In this document: piece after piece, positions 6,049 through 14,700 of the stretch
Layout of the letters: each line of letters starts with the position of its first letter
Numbering within the stretch: position 1 is the stretch's first letter
Assembly: GCA_030625995.1 (NCBI GenBank)
Contig: DAOUPU010000034.1
Span: 1-17,374 of the forward strand
Length of the DNA: 17,374 bases
DNA from: Flavobacteriaceae bacterium
Lineage (GTDB): Bacteria; Bacteroidota; Bacteroidia; Flavobacteriales; Flavobacteriaceae
Direction: 5' to 3'
Notes under the pieces: model-generated
Seen by the model: only the letters and a program-made list of their open reading frames with translations
The model's database searches: none
What the model was told of the DNA's origin: nothing
Made by a program: the position numbers and the translations under genes

Positions 6049-7917
6049 TTATTTTTTTGATTTCTTTTTGTTATTTTCTCCACTCATCATTTTTAGAAGC
6101 TGTTCATAAGGAATAGCTTCCATACCTCTTATAGGTGGATAATTATCAGACTCTATCACTTTGTTAGGAAGTGCTTTACTTAATTGTTCAAAAGGTGATC
6201 TATTTCCAATGATTACGCCATTGGTTATCACATACTCATCCCATAATGCAATAAGCTCCTTTTTTTTCTTTGGATATTTGTCTGAAAGGTCATACTCCTC
6301 CCCTAAATCCTTGGCAAGATTAAATAACTGCCAATCTTCAATTCCCATTGGTTGATATTGCCAAGAAATCTTCCAATCTCCTTGGCGAATAGCTCTGTTA
6401 CCAAATAACTCCCATCCCAACCAATCTTCATCGGTACGAGGTGATTTCGTAGTTCCATTCATCATTCCTACCCATGATTTCCCTTGCAAAGGTTCAATAG
6501 CATGTCCATTAAAAGTAGAAGGATGTTCAATCCCAGCAAGTTCTAGAATAGTTGGAGTAATATCCATAACATGTAAAACCGCATCTTTATTAAGTCCACC
6601 TTTTCCTTTTACACCAGGACCGCTAATAATTAGAGGAGATCTTGTACCACCTTCAGAAAGAAACCCTTTATAAAGACGGAAAGGAGTCATACCTACTTGT
6701 GCCCAAGGTGGTCCATATTCTGCAAATGTACCTTTACGTCCAATTGAATTGTGACCATCTTCAGCAAAATTATTCATAGCATGAAGAAAACCTAATGATC
6801 CACCTTGTCCTGACACCATTCCCCTAAGGTTATTTCCTTCAGCCCCATTATCGGAAATGACGATAACAATTGTATTATCATACTCACCAATTTCTTTAAG
6901 GTAATCAAATACACGACCTATTTGATCATCCATATATTCAACCATGCCAGCATAAATCTCCATATTTCTACCTACTGCAACACGAGCAGCAGGAGTAAGT
7001 GTTGAAGATCTTGGAACAAACGATAGACGGTCAGCTTCATTAATATCTTTATCTACAATACCCAATTCTTTCATGCGTTCAAGTCGTTTATGGCGAATAT
7101 CATCCCAACCTGCATCGTATTTATTCTTATAGCGGCGTAACCAGTCGTTTGGTAATTGTAGTGGTCCATGAGGAGCTGTATAGGCCATATATGCGAAAAA
7201 AGGTTTGTCATCGTTACGACCTTCATCTATAAACTGAATTGTCTTATTCGTATAATTTTTAGAAGAATAAAAATCTTTTGGCAGTTTCTCAACAGGTTTC
7301 CCGTCTTCTGTATATGGCATCACAGGATACTGCCATTCAATATTCCATCTGTCATTGAAGTGATCTCCACCACCAACCAATGTTGAAAAATCACGTTCAA
7401 AACCTCTTGCATGAGGTATCTGATCTGGTTTTATCCCCAAATGCCACTTTCCCACCATGTAGGTATGGTAACCATTGGCTTGAAGCAGTTCGGCTACTGA
7501 AGCAACGCGCTGATTAAGCACTCCTTCGTAACCAGGTTGCCCCTGCTGGTTTGGTGCATTTAACTCTCCCATGTTACCCAGACCTGCAACATGATTGTCA
7601 GTTCCTGATAGTAGCATAGATCGAGTAACTGAACAAGTTGGACTCGCATAAAAGTTGGTGTAACGCACACCTGCTTCCGAGAGATTATCCAATACAGGGG
7701 TGTTGATTTCACCTCCGTAGCATCCTAGATCAGAGTAGCCCATATCATCAGCTACAATAAGCAAAATATTAGGCTTCTTTTTTTGTTGCGTGTTTAATTT
7801 ACTTTGGCCAAAAGCAAGCATTGTGCTGAATGTAAAAATCAGTAAAAATATTTTTTTCAAAACACCAAAAACAGAAGGAAAATTCTTTCTTTGAATTAAT
7901 TTACACATTGTTTTCAT
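6049..7917 (-). CDS. secreted type I (formylglycine-type) arylsulfatase
   Basis: A 622-residue exported sulfatase, hydrolysing sulfate esters, presumably in the periplasm. The signal peptide runs to about residue 38 (LAFGQ); Met1 or Met4 could start it. The alkaline-phosphatase-fold metal site is visible: ADDMG with Asp57/58, GKWHLG at 156-161 (Lys157, His159), His250 in TAPHGP, and SDNGAEG at 355-361 (Asp356, Asn357). The sulfatase signature lies at 93-99, PTCSVTR, with Cys95 the residue to be oxidised to formylglycine and Arg99 conserved. The third signature position is Val, where Pro or Ala is usual. SMLLSGTDNHVAGLG after it resembles the Pseudomonas AtsA-like group. It is somewhat longer than typical (about 500-550) because of the leader and a Lys-rich tail (NNKKKSKK). 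It opens the tight run with the transporter gene 3 bases downstream. No maturase lies in the window. Confidence 0.93.
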   Translation of the reverse strand: MKTMCKLIQRKNFPSVFGVLKKIFLLIFTFSTMLAFGQSKLNTQQKKKPNILLIVADDMGYSDLGCYGGEINTPVLDNLSEAGVRYTNFYASPTCSVTRSMLLSGTDNHVAGLGNMGELNAPNQQGQPGYEGVLNQRVASVAELLQANGYHTYMVGKWHLGIKPDQIPHARGFERDFSTLVGGGDHFNDRWNIEWQYPVMPYTEDGKPVEKLPKDFYSSKNYTNKTIQFIDEGRNDDKPFFAYMAYTAPHGPLQLPNDWLRRYKNKYDAGWDDIRHKRLERMKELGIVDKDINEADRLSFVPRSSTLTPAARVAVGRNMEIYAGMVEYMDDQIGRVFDYLKEIGEYDNTIVIVISDNGAEGNNLRGMVSGQGGSLGFLHAMNNFAEDGHNSIGRKGTFAEYGPPWAQVGMTPFRLYKGFLSEGGTRSPLIISGPGVKGKGGLNKDAVLHVMDITPTILELAGIEHPSTFNGHAIEPLQGKSWVGMMNGTTKSPRTDEDWLGWELFGNRAIRQGDWKISWQYQPMGIEDWQLFNLAKDLGEEYDLSDKYPKKKKELIALWDEYVITNGVIIGNRSPFEQLSKALPNKVIESDNYPPIRGMEAIPYEQLLKMMSGENNKKKSKK

Positions 7918-7930
7918 TTTTATTTAGTTA

Positions 7931-8338
7931 TTAAATTCTTTGTAATTCTCTTTTGTAATTCTTTTTTATAATTTTTAAAACTCTATTATTCTTGCCAATA
8001 ATTTCAATAGTAGGGTTATAACAAAGAGTCTTTAAGCTTCCCTCAAAAATGTCAAATTCATTACTGTTCAAAAGTGATTTAAAAAAAATGTTGTTTTGCC
8101 AATCCATTCGAAAATAAAATTGATCCTTGTTCAGATTATCTTGTTTAAAATCAATATTTAAGCATCCTTCTATATTTTGTATATTTATAATAATTGAACC
8201 CATAACCTGCAATAATTCCAGATTCATTCCTAGCTTTGTTTTTAATATATATTTTATACTTATCATTAGATTATCATTGATAAATTTAACTTGTGTTGAA
8301 TCCAGCAACCTAAAATCGTGCCAAAAAAGAATAGACAA
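7931..8338 (-). CDS. hypothetical protein upstream of the sulfatase
   Basis: An unrecognised ORF of 135 codons ends 13 bases before the sulfatase start. It is the first ORF after the bidirectional terminator at 8405-8451, so it would be the leading gene of the sulfatase transcript. Two internal Met starts exist; Met25 (base 8266) gives a 111-residue protein beginning MISIKYILKTKLG. The product is Ile/Lys/Asn-rich with amphipathic segments and a basic C-terminus (KIIKKNYKRELQRI). There is no signal peptide and no motif I can name; FKQDNLNKDQFYFRMDW suggests beta-strands as in small regulatory or lipid-binding domains. Its base composition is very AT-rich, so the ORF could be partly fortuitous. 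Expression in the same transcript as the sulfatase is plausible from spacing alone. Confidence 0.45.
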   Translation of the reverse strand: MSILFWHDFRLLDSTQVKFINDNLMISIKYILKTKLGMNLELLQVMGSIIINIQNIEGCLNIDFKQDNLNKDQFYFRMDWQNNIFFKSLLNSNEFDIFEGSLKTLCYNPTIEIIGKNNRVLKIIKKNYKRELQRI

Positions 8339-8404
8339 TACAATATGCAGTAAATCAGCTTATTATAATTTTTTTAGCTAACAAAACTATTGATAAGAAA
8401 ATTG

Positions 8405-8451
8405 AAAAAGTGACTATATAACGTCACAAAGACGATATATAGTCACTTTTT
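8405..8451. terminator. bidirectional rho-independent terminator
   Basis: Perfect 16-bp arms, aaaaagtgactatata (8405-8420) and its reverse complement (8436-8451), enclose a second 4-bp stem, cgtc/gacg, with an A-A mismatch between the stems and loop acaaa. There are T-tracts on both sides: seven T on the plus strand and five on the minus strand. It lies 67 bases beyond the stop of the sigma54 activator and insulates the regulatory operon from the sulfatase cluster. Confidence 0.9.
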
Positions 8452-8517
8452 TTGATAGAAAATTATATTAAAAAATAGATTGTGTTGTGAAAAAGTCAAC
8501 TATGGCAGTGGAAAATT

Positions 8518-11500
8518 CTATCTCAACGTTTTTTTAATATTGAGCTTTTTCATTTTAGAATTTAGGGTAGTTCTCTTAAGACCTAATCTTTCAGCAGCTC
8601 CTTCCTTTCCTCCAATTTGCCAATTCACCGAATCTAAGACCTTAATTATATGTTCACGTTCAAGATTCTCAAGTTTCGATTCCCCCTTGGTAGCTAATCC
8701 TAAGTTTCCGGGTACTTCAGCCCTTAGTACTTCTCCGTTTGAGATAATAAGTGCATTTTCGATCACATTCTCTAATTCTCTAACATTTCCAGGCCATGAA
8801 TAATTTACCAGCTTTCGCATTACGGTATGAGGAACTTTCTTTAAAGATTTATTAAGTTTTTTTCCCAATTTATTGACAAGAAATTTTACTAATAGAGGAA
8901 TATCCTCTTTGCGATCCCTCAAAGGTGGAATTGTTATAATAAACGTTGTTAAACGATAATACAAATCTATACGGAAACGATTATTTTTTACCTCATCCTC
9001 CAAGTTTCGATTCGTTGCAGCGATTATTCTTACATTAACTTTTATAGTTTTTGAGCTCCCTAACCTTTCAAATTCACCTTCTTGTAATACTCTTAACAAC
9101 TTAGCCTGAACTTCTAATGACAACTCACCAATCTCATCTAAGAAAACAGTTCCACCATCAGCAAGTTCAAATCGACCGATTCTTTTTTCATTTGCCCCCG
9201 TAAAAGCCCCCTTTTCATGACCAAATAATTCACTTTCGATCAAAGTAGGAGAAAGAGCAGCACAATTAACCTTTACTAGAGATTTATTTTTCCGAAGGCT
9301 TAATTGATGTAAAGCATTAGTAAATATTTCTTTACCAGTGCCTGTTTCTCCAGAAATAAGAACTGTGGTATCGGTTGGAGCCACTTGCTCAACACGAAAC
9401 AAAACATATTTAAGGGCTTTACTTTGCCCTATAATAGTGTCGAAATTTTTAATTCCTTTTATTTCTTCCTTCAAATAGATATTTTCCTGTTCCAGTTGGT
9501 CTTTTAATTGTTTGATTTCTGAATATCCGTTTTGGATTTCAGCTTCTGCTTCTCTCCGCAATATCGCACTCAACAAAACCTTCCCAACAGCCTTGGTTTG
9601 CTCGATAATGTCTTCTGGCCATTGATACTCCGAAATCACACTATCCACAGCGAATACATCAACTCCGGACTTATCAGCTTCTAACGGCACGCCAACACCA
9701 GCTTTAGTGCCAAAGAATTTCAGGATATTGCGAATTTCAGGCCATTGCGGGCTATCAACGAATTTGCTGAATTTAATGGTCTTTCCTTTCGAATAATGCG
9801 CTGCAAGCTTGGGATATTTCATTTTATGAATCTCAGTCATTTCACCCTGTGGAGCAAGATGTTCTGATTGCCACATAAGTCTGAATCTCAAAACCTCTCC
9901 TTTAGGAGATAGTTGAAAAAGCCTGACCGCATCAACTCCAAAGTAACTGCCTATCTCTACAAGGCTATTTTCTATAGCATTCTCGAATTCAACTCCCGAT
10001 AGCCCCGTGAACTTGGAGGAGATTCTGGAAACAAGTTGTTTAAATTCAGCTTCTTTCTCTAGGGCTTGCTCAGCGCTCTTTCTATTCAAGGCATTGGAAA
10101 AAACATTTCCAAGGAGTTTAACCTGCTCAATAATATTTTTGGTCCAAACTCTATTCGAATGCATAACATCAATGACGAATATTTCCAGTATTGATTTTTC
10201 AAAACCAGTATTAATGACAAGACCAGATTTAAAATCCGTTTTTTCAATAGTTTCCCTTTCAGGACGCCAATGAGAAAAATCATCAGGGTCCGAGAAAGAC
10301 CAATATTCCTGATCTTTGATGTAGTTAACTAAGTTGGGATAAGTTGCGCCCGTCATATCAGTTGCTAATTTTTCGGCATTAAGCTTGTCAGAAAACCACA
10401 TATTGGTAGCCGACAATACTTCACCTTTTTCAGATAATAGGCCAATTGTTACACGATCAGCTTTAAAAAATTTTCCAATCTCCTTAAACTGATTATTTAT
10501 GGTCTGGTCAATTTCGTCTACTGGTATATTTATAAATAGGGTAGAGATTTTGGCGACGAGTTGTTGAAATTCAGCTTCTTTCTTTAGGGCATTATCTGCT
10601 AACTTGCGCTCGGTGATGTCATGGACAGATCCGATCAGATGAGTGCAGTTCCCATCTTCGTCAAAGGCCGGTGTCACTGCCACATCACCCACCTTTACTC
10701 CGGTAGCGTACTCCGTGGTTTCTTCCCAATCGACAGTTCTCTTATCTCGAATGGCTTCTTTATATTTCTCCAGCGCCAGCGTATGAGATGATTCCGGAAT
10801 AATTTCTTTCGTTGTCTTGCCGATGATTTGCTCTTCAGTCAATCCTGTGGCAGTCAAAAACGCCAGGTTGACGGATAAGAAGCGGAAATGATCATTTGGT
10901 TCAACTTGAAGCTGAAACAGCACATCTCCAGTTGTGTTGTAGATCAACTTGAGATTTTTCTCGCTTTTATTCAGCTCTTCTTCAACCTCTTTGCGATCGC
11001 TAATATCCTCGACCACTGCAATGAAGTAATCTATACCACCATTGTCTTTCGAAACAAGTGATACTGTGAGGTTTACCCAAACTATAGTTTTGTTTTTTTG
11101 GATATATCGTTTTTCCATCGAGTATGTTTCAATCCCGCGGGCGAGTATCTGCTCGTAATATTCAAGTTCAGTTGACAGGTCTTCTGGGTATGTTATTTCC
11201 TGAAAGGATCGGGCAGTCATTTCCTCCTTAGTGTAGCCTGCTATATCGCAGAACTTCTGGTTAAGCCTCAAGAATTTACCGTTTGTATCAACATGTGCAA
11301 TTCCCACTGCAGCTTGATTAAATGTCATACGGAATCGTTCTTCACTCATGCGAAGGTCCACGGTTTGTTCAGTGACAATTCTTTCCAGATCAATGCGCAT
11401 CCGCTGTAATTCAATATGCGTTTGTACGCGCATCAAAACCTCTTCCTCCTGAAACGGCTTGGTGATGTAGTCGACGCCGCCGGCCTGAAATGCTTTCACT

Positions 11501-11796
11501 TTATCATCTGTCTCGCTCAGACCGCTGATAAAGATAATAGGAATTTTTTTTGACTGACTGTCTGCCTTTAGGCGTTTGCACACCTCAAAGCCATCCATGC
11601 TGGGCATTTTGATGTCGAGCAGGAGCAGGTCGGGTTTTTTTCTTTTCACTGCGTCCAGGGCCTCAGCACCATTCGACGCAGGTCGAACTTTATATCCCGC
11701 CGGTGTCAGCAGATTCACTAACAGTTTAAGATTTTCTAAAACATCATCCACAACCAAAATATCGGATGAAGACCTACTAAGATTTTTGTCATTCAT
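8518..11796 (-). CDS. sigma54-dependent response regulator, REC-PAS-PAS-GAF-GAF-AAA+-HTH
   Basis: A 1092-residue cytoplasmic enhancer-binding activator. The order is: receiver 12-128 (acidic Asp17/18, phospho-acceptor Asp61 in LLLLDIKMPSMDG, Lys113); PAS about 150-270 ending VVEDISDRKE; PAS about 278-398 ending VHDITERK; two GAF-like repeats, about 405-575 and 580-748; a coiled coil 755-782 (IKQLKDQLEQENIYLKEEI); the AAA+ domain about 785-1020; and a Fis-type helix-turn-helix about 1045-1090. Catalytic parts are intact: Walker A GETGTGKE 816-823, the sigma54 contact loop GAFTGA 863-868, Walker B GGTVFLDEIGEL 881-892, and arginine-finger region FRIDLYYRL 941-949. It should therefore drive sigma54 promoters by ATP hydrolysis. 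The start overlaps the end of the kinase gene by 8 bases (ATGAATGA), giving translational coupling and a clear cognate pair. Two PAS and two GAF domains between REC and AAA+ are unusual; most NtrC-type regulators have REC directly before AAA+. Targets are unknown. Confidence 0.95.
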   Translation of the reverse strand: MNDKNLSRSSSDILVVDDVLENLKLLVNLLTPAGYKVRPASNGAEALDAVKRKKPDLLLLDIKMPSMDGFEVCKRLKADSQSKKIPIIFISGLSETDDKVKAFQAGGVDYITKPFQEEEVLMRVQTHIELQRMRIDLERIVTEQTVDLRMSEERFRMTFNQAAVGIAHVDTNGKFLRLNQKFCDIAGYTKEEMTARSFQEITYPEDLSTELEYYEQILARGIETYSMEKRYIQKNKTIVWVNLTVSLVSKDNGGIDYFIAVVEDISDRKEVEEELNKSEKNLKLIYNTTGDVLFQLQVEPNDHFRFLSVNLAFLTATGLTEEQIIGKTTKEIIPESSHTLALEKYKEAIRDKRTVDWEETTEYATGVKVGDVAVTPAFDEDGNCTHLIGSVHDITERKLADNALKKEAEFQQLVAKISTLFINIPVDEIDQTINNQFKEIGKFFKADRVTIGLLSEKGEVLSATNMWFSDKLNAEKLATDMTGATYPNLVNYIKDQEYWSFSDPDDFSHWRPERETIEKTDFKSGLVINTGFEKSILEIFVIDVMHSNRVWTKNIIEQVKLLGNVFSNALNRKSAEQALEKEAEFKQLVSRISSKFTGLSGVEFENAIENSLVEIGSYFGVDAVRLFQLSPKGEVLRFRLMWQSEHLAPQGEMTEIHKMKYPKLAAHYSKGKTIKFSKFVDSPQWPEIRNILKFFGTKAGVGVPLEADKSGVDVFAVDSVISEYQWPEDIIEQTKAVGKVLLSAILRREAEAEIQNGYSEIKQLKDQLEQENIYLKEEIKGIKNFDTIIGQSKALKYVLFRVEQVAPTDTTVLISGETGTGKEIFTNALHQLSLRKNKSLVKVNCAALSPTLIESELFGHEKGAFTGANEKRIGRFELADGGTVFLDEIGELSLEVQAKLLRVLQEGEFERLGSSKTIKVNVRIIAATNRNLEDEVKNNRFRIDLYYRLTTFIITIPPLRDRKEDIPLLVKFLVNKLGKKLNKSLKKVPHTVMRKLVNYSWPGNVRELENVIENALIISNGEVLRAEVPGNLGLATKGESKLENLEREHIIKVLDSVNWQIGGKEGAAERLGLKRTTLNSKMKKLNIKKTLR
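10034..10590. repeat. 32-base repeat at the start of each GAF unit
   Basis: Bases 10034-10065 and 10559-10590 match at 30 of 32 positions. Each encodes the linker and first helix of a GAF repeat in the sigma54 activator, reading (L/Q)KKEAEF(Q)QL and EKEAEFKQL. The two GAF units are otherwise clearly diverged in protein sequence, so the near-identity of the junction points to recent conversion or a duplication boundary. Confidence 0.7.
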
Positions 11797-14700
11797 GATT
11801 TAAAATATTTCTGATGGCAGAAAAGTCTAGTTCTTCCACACACATTCTCAACAACCCTGCTAGTTCAGGTTGTATCTCAGCGATTCGTTCGAGAACCTTA
11901 TACGTCTCTTCCATGTCCAGGGCCATAGAAGACTGTTTCAACTCATCAAATAATTGTTTGGGCAAGGAATCCGCCATCTCCTTTGCTAATTCGATATCTA
12001 TCACTTTTTCAGTTGAAGAGGGCGACTTGTCAATCTCCTCTTCATATATATATTGTACACCTAACTGCTCTCTCATGGTTTCAAAAATCTCATGGGGCTG
12101 GTAAGGCTTGTGTATCACTTCATCGCAGCTTGCTTCCATAATGCTGTTGCGCTGCTCTTTGAAAACACTGGCTGTTATCGCGACGATCTTCACCGTATCA
12201 CCTCCGGGCAGGGAGCGGATCTTTGCCGTGGCCTGGTAGCCATCCATCACCGGCATGCGCATGTCCATCCAGATGAAGTGCGGCTGCCACTGCTCAAACA
12301 GGGTAACAGCTTCTTCGCCGTTCTCTGCCTGCCGTGTATCGAAGCCCACCTGGACAAGCAGACTGTTCAGCAACAGCCGGTTGTCTGCGTTGTCCTCCAC
12401 CACCAGGATGCGCATGGCAGACTGACCCGGTTCCAATCCTAACACTGTTGGTCTGACCGGCTCAATTCCGTCCTTCTCCGCGCTTTCCGACAGGGCAACT
12501 GGCACATTGAAGTAAAACATCGTACCCTCGCCCGGCTTACTTTCAACGCTGATCTCTCCACCCAGCAATGCCACGAACGACTTGCTGATGCTTAGCCCCA
12601 GCCCGGTTCCCTCGATGCCGGTTTGAGCATGCCCAGCCTGGACAAAGGGTTCAAAAATATTTTCCAGATGATCAGAATCTATACCCATGCCTGTATCTTC
12701 AACTTCAAAAAGAAGTGTCTGGATATTCTCCGCCACAGCACCAGACCGTACTCTGAGAGTCACACGTCCTGTTTCCGTGAACTTCAGAGCATTGCCAAGA
12801 AGATTGATAAGCACCTGGCGCAATTTACCTTCATCGCTTTTGATGTCGCGAGGTAAGTCATCATTTTTTTCTATTATAAAAGAGAGACCTTTCTCGATAA
12901 TACGGTTGTGGAACAATTCAGAGATCTCACTGAGGAGAGCAGATAAATCAAAACTGCCTATATTTAATGTTGCCCGGCCGGTTTCGATTTTGGCGATGTC
13001 CAGTATGTCATTAATGAGACTCAAAAGATGTTTTCCACTTCGACTTATGATGCCGATCTGTTTCCGCTGTTCTTCGCCGGTGCTTACATCGCGCGTCATC
13101 AGTTGGGAAAATCCCAATATGGCATTCAGCGGGGTGCGCAGTTCGTGGCTCATGTTAGATAGAAAAGTACTTTTGGCCTGGTTGGCCTTTTCGGCCTGTT
13201 TGGTCAGGTTTTCAAGGGTGTCATTTTGATCCGCCAATTCTTCGTATTGAGACCTAATTTCCTTATTTTGGGCTATTATTTCATTGTTTTGTTCTTTTAC
13301 GAGCCGTTGAAATTTTTCTTTATTCACTTTAAAATTGTATATCCTCCATTTATAAAATGAGGTTAATATTCCGATTGTCAAAAGTACGAAGCATATTTTA
13401 GCCCAGCCGGATTTCCACCAATGTGGTAAAACTATTATTTTCAAGTGCTTCCCTTTTTCATTCCAAATTCCACCATTACTTGCAACTTTTACACTAAATA
13501 TATATTCGCCTGCATCAAGATTGGTGTAGCTTGCTTCTCTTTTACTGCCTACATAGTTCCACTCAGTATCAAAACCTTCCATCCTATAGGCGTATCGGTT
13601 TTTTTCAGAAAATAAATAATTGAGTGCTGCATATTCAATAGTAAAAGAGTTATGAACAGGCAATAGTGAAAGTACATCAGTTTCACTAATATGTTTTTTT
13701 AAAGGAGAATCTTTCTTGCCGATAGGAACCTGTTTGTTGTGAACTAGGAAGTTTGTAAAAACAATAGGTGCTATCTGTTTTGCTTCATTTATAGTGTTGG
13801 GATGGAAATAATTGAAGCCTTCTATTCCTCCAAAATACATTTCTCCATTTTTTCCCTTCATGTACGCCCTTTTGTTAAATTGATTACTTTGAAGTCCATC
13901 ATGTACAGTGAAGTTTTTAATTGAATACGTTCCTGTTGTATAATCAAAGTTTAATTTTGAGATACCGAGATTCGAGCTAATCCAAAAACTCTTGTCATCA
14001 GCTTCCAATATTCCGTAAACCGAATTGTTTGCAAGACCGTCTTTTACCCTGATATGAGTAATGTTTTTAGTTGCCTCATCAAATATTTTAATACCATCAC
14101 TTCCGGTACCTATCCACATATAACCTTTTTGATCCTGGTATATGCAATTCACAAATTTATGACTCAGGCTATTCAAAAATGAAGTATCCTTTTGAAAATT
14201 TTTAAACACGGAAGTTGCCGGGTAAAAAAGGCTCAGCCCTGTCCCATAAGTTGCTAGCCATAAGGTATTGTCCTTATCTTCAAAAATGTTCAGCACATGA
14301 TTTCCTGATAAACTATTTTTGTTGTCTTTTCCAAAAGGATACCTTGTGAACGAATTTGTTTCATGATCGAAGCGGTTCAGCCCTCCATTAAAAGTACCGA
14401 CCCATATGATGCCTTTTGAGTCTTGATACACATCATACACGTTATTTGAACTAATGCTCAATGAATCCAATGGATTATGACGAAAGTGGGTGAAGGTATT
14501 TCGTTTTGGTTCAAAATAATCTACCCCACCTGCCCACATTCCAATCCATAAATTATCGTGCTTATCAATGGATAAGGAGAGTACTTTGTCACTGCTTAGG
14601 CTATTTTTTCCAGGTGTATGTCGAAAATAAGAAATTACTTTAGTTTTTTTATTAAAATAATTAAGCCCTCCGCCATCGGTTCCTATCCAGATATTCCCAG

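Noticed and set aside
12092..13229. Long plus-strand ORFs of 116 and 180 codons
   Set aside because: They are antisense shadows of the GC-rich kinase and receiver domains; the minus-strand frame has complete catalytic motifs.
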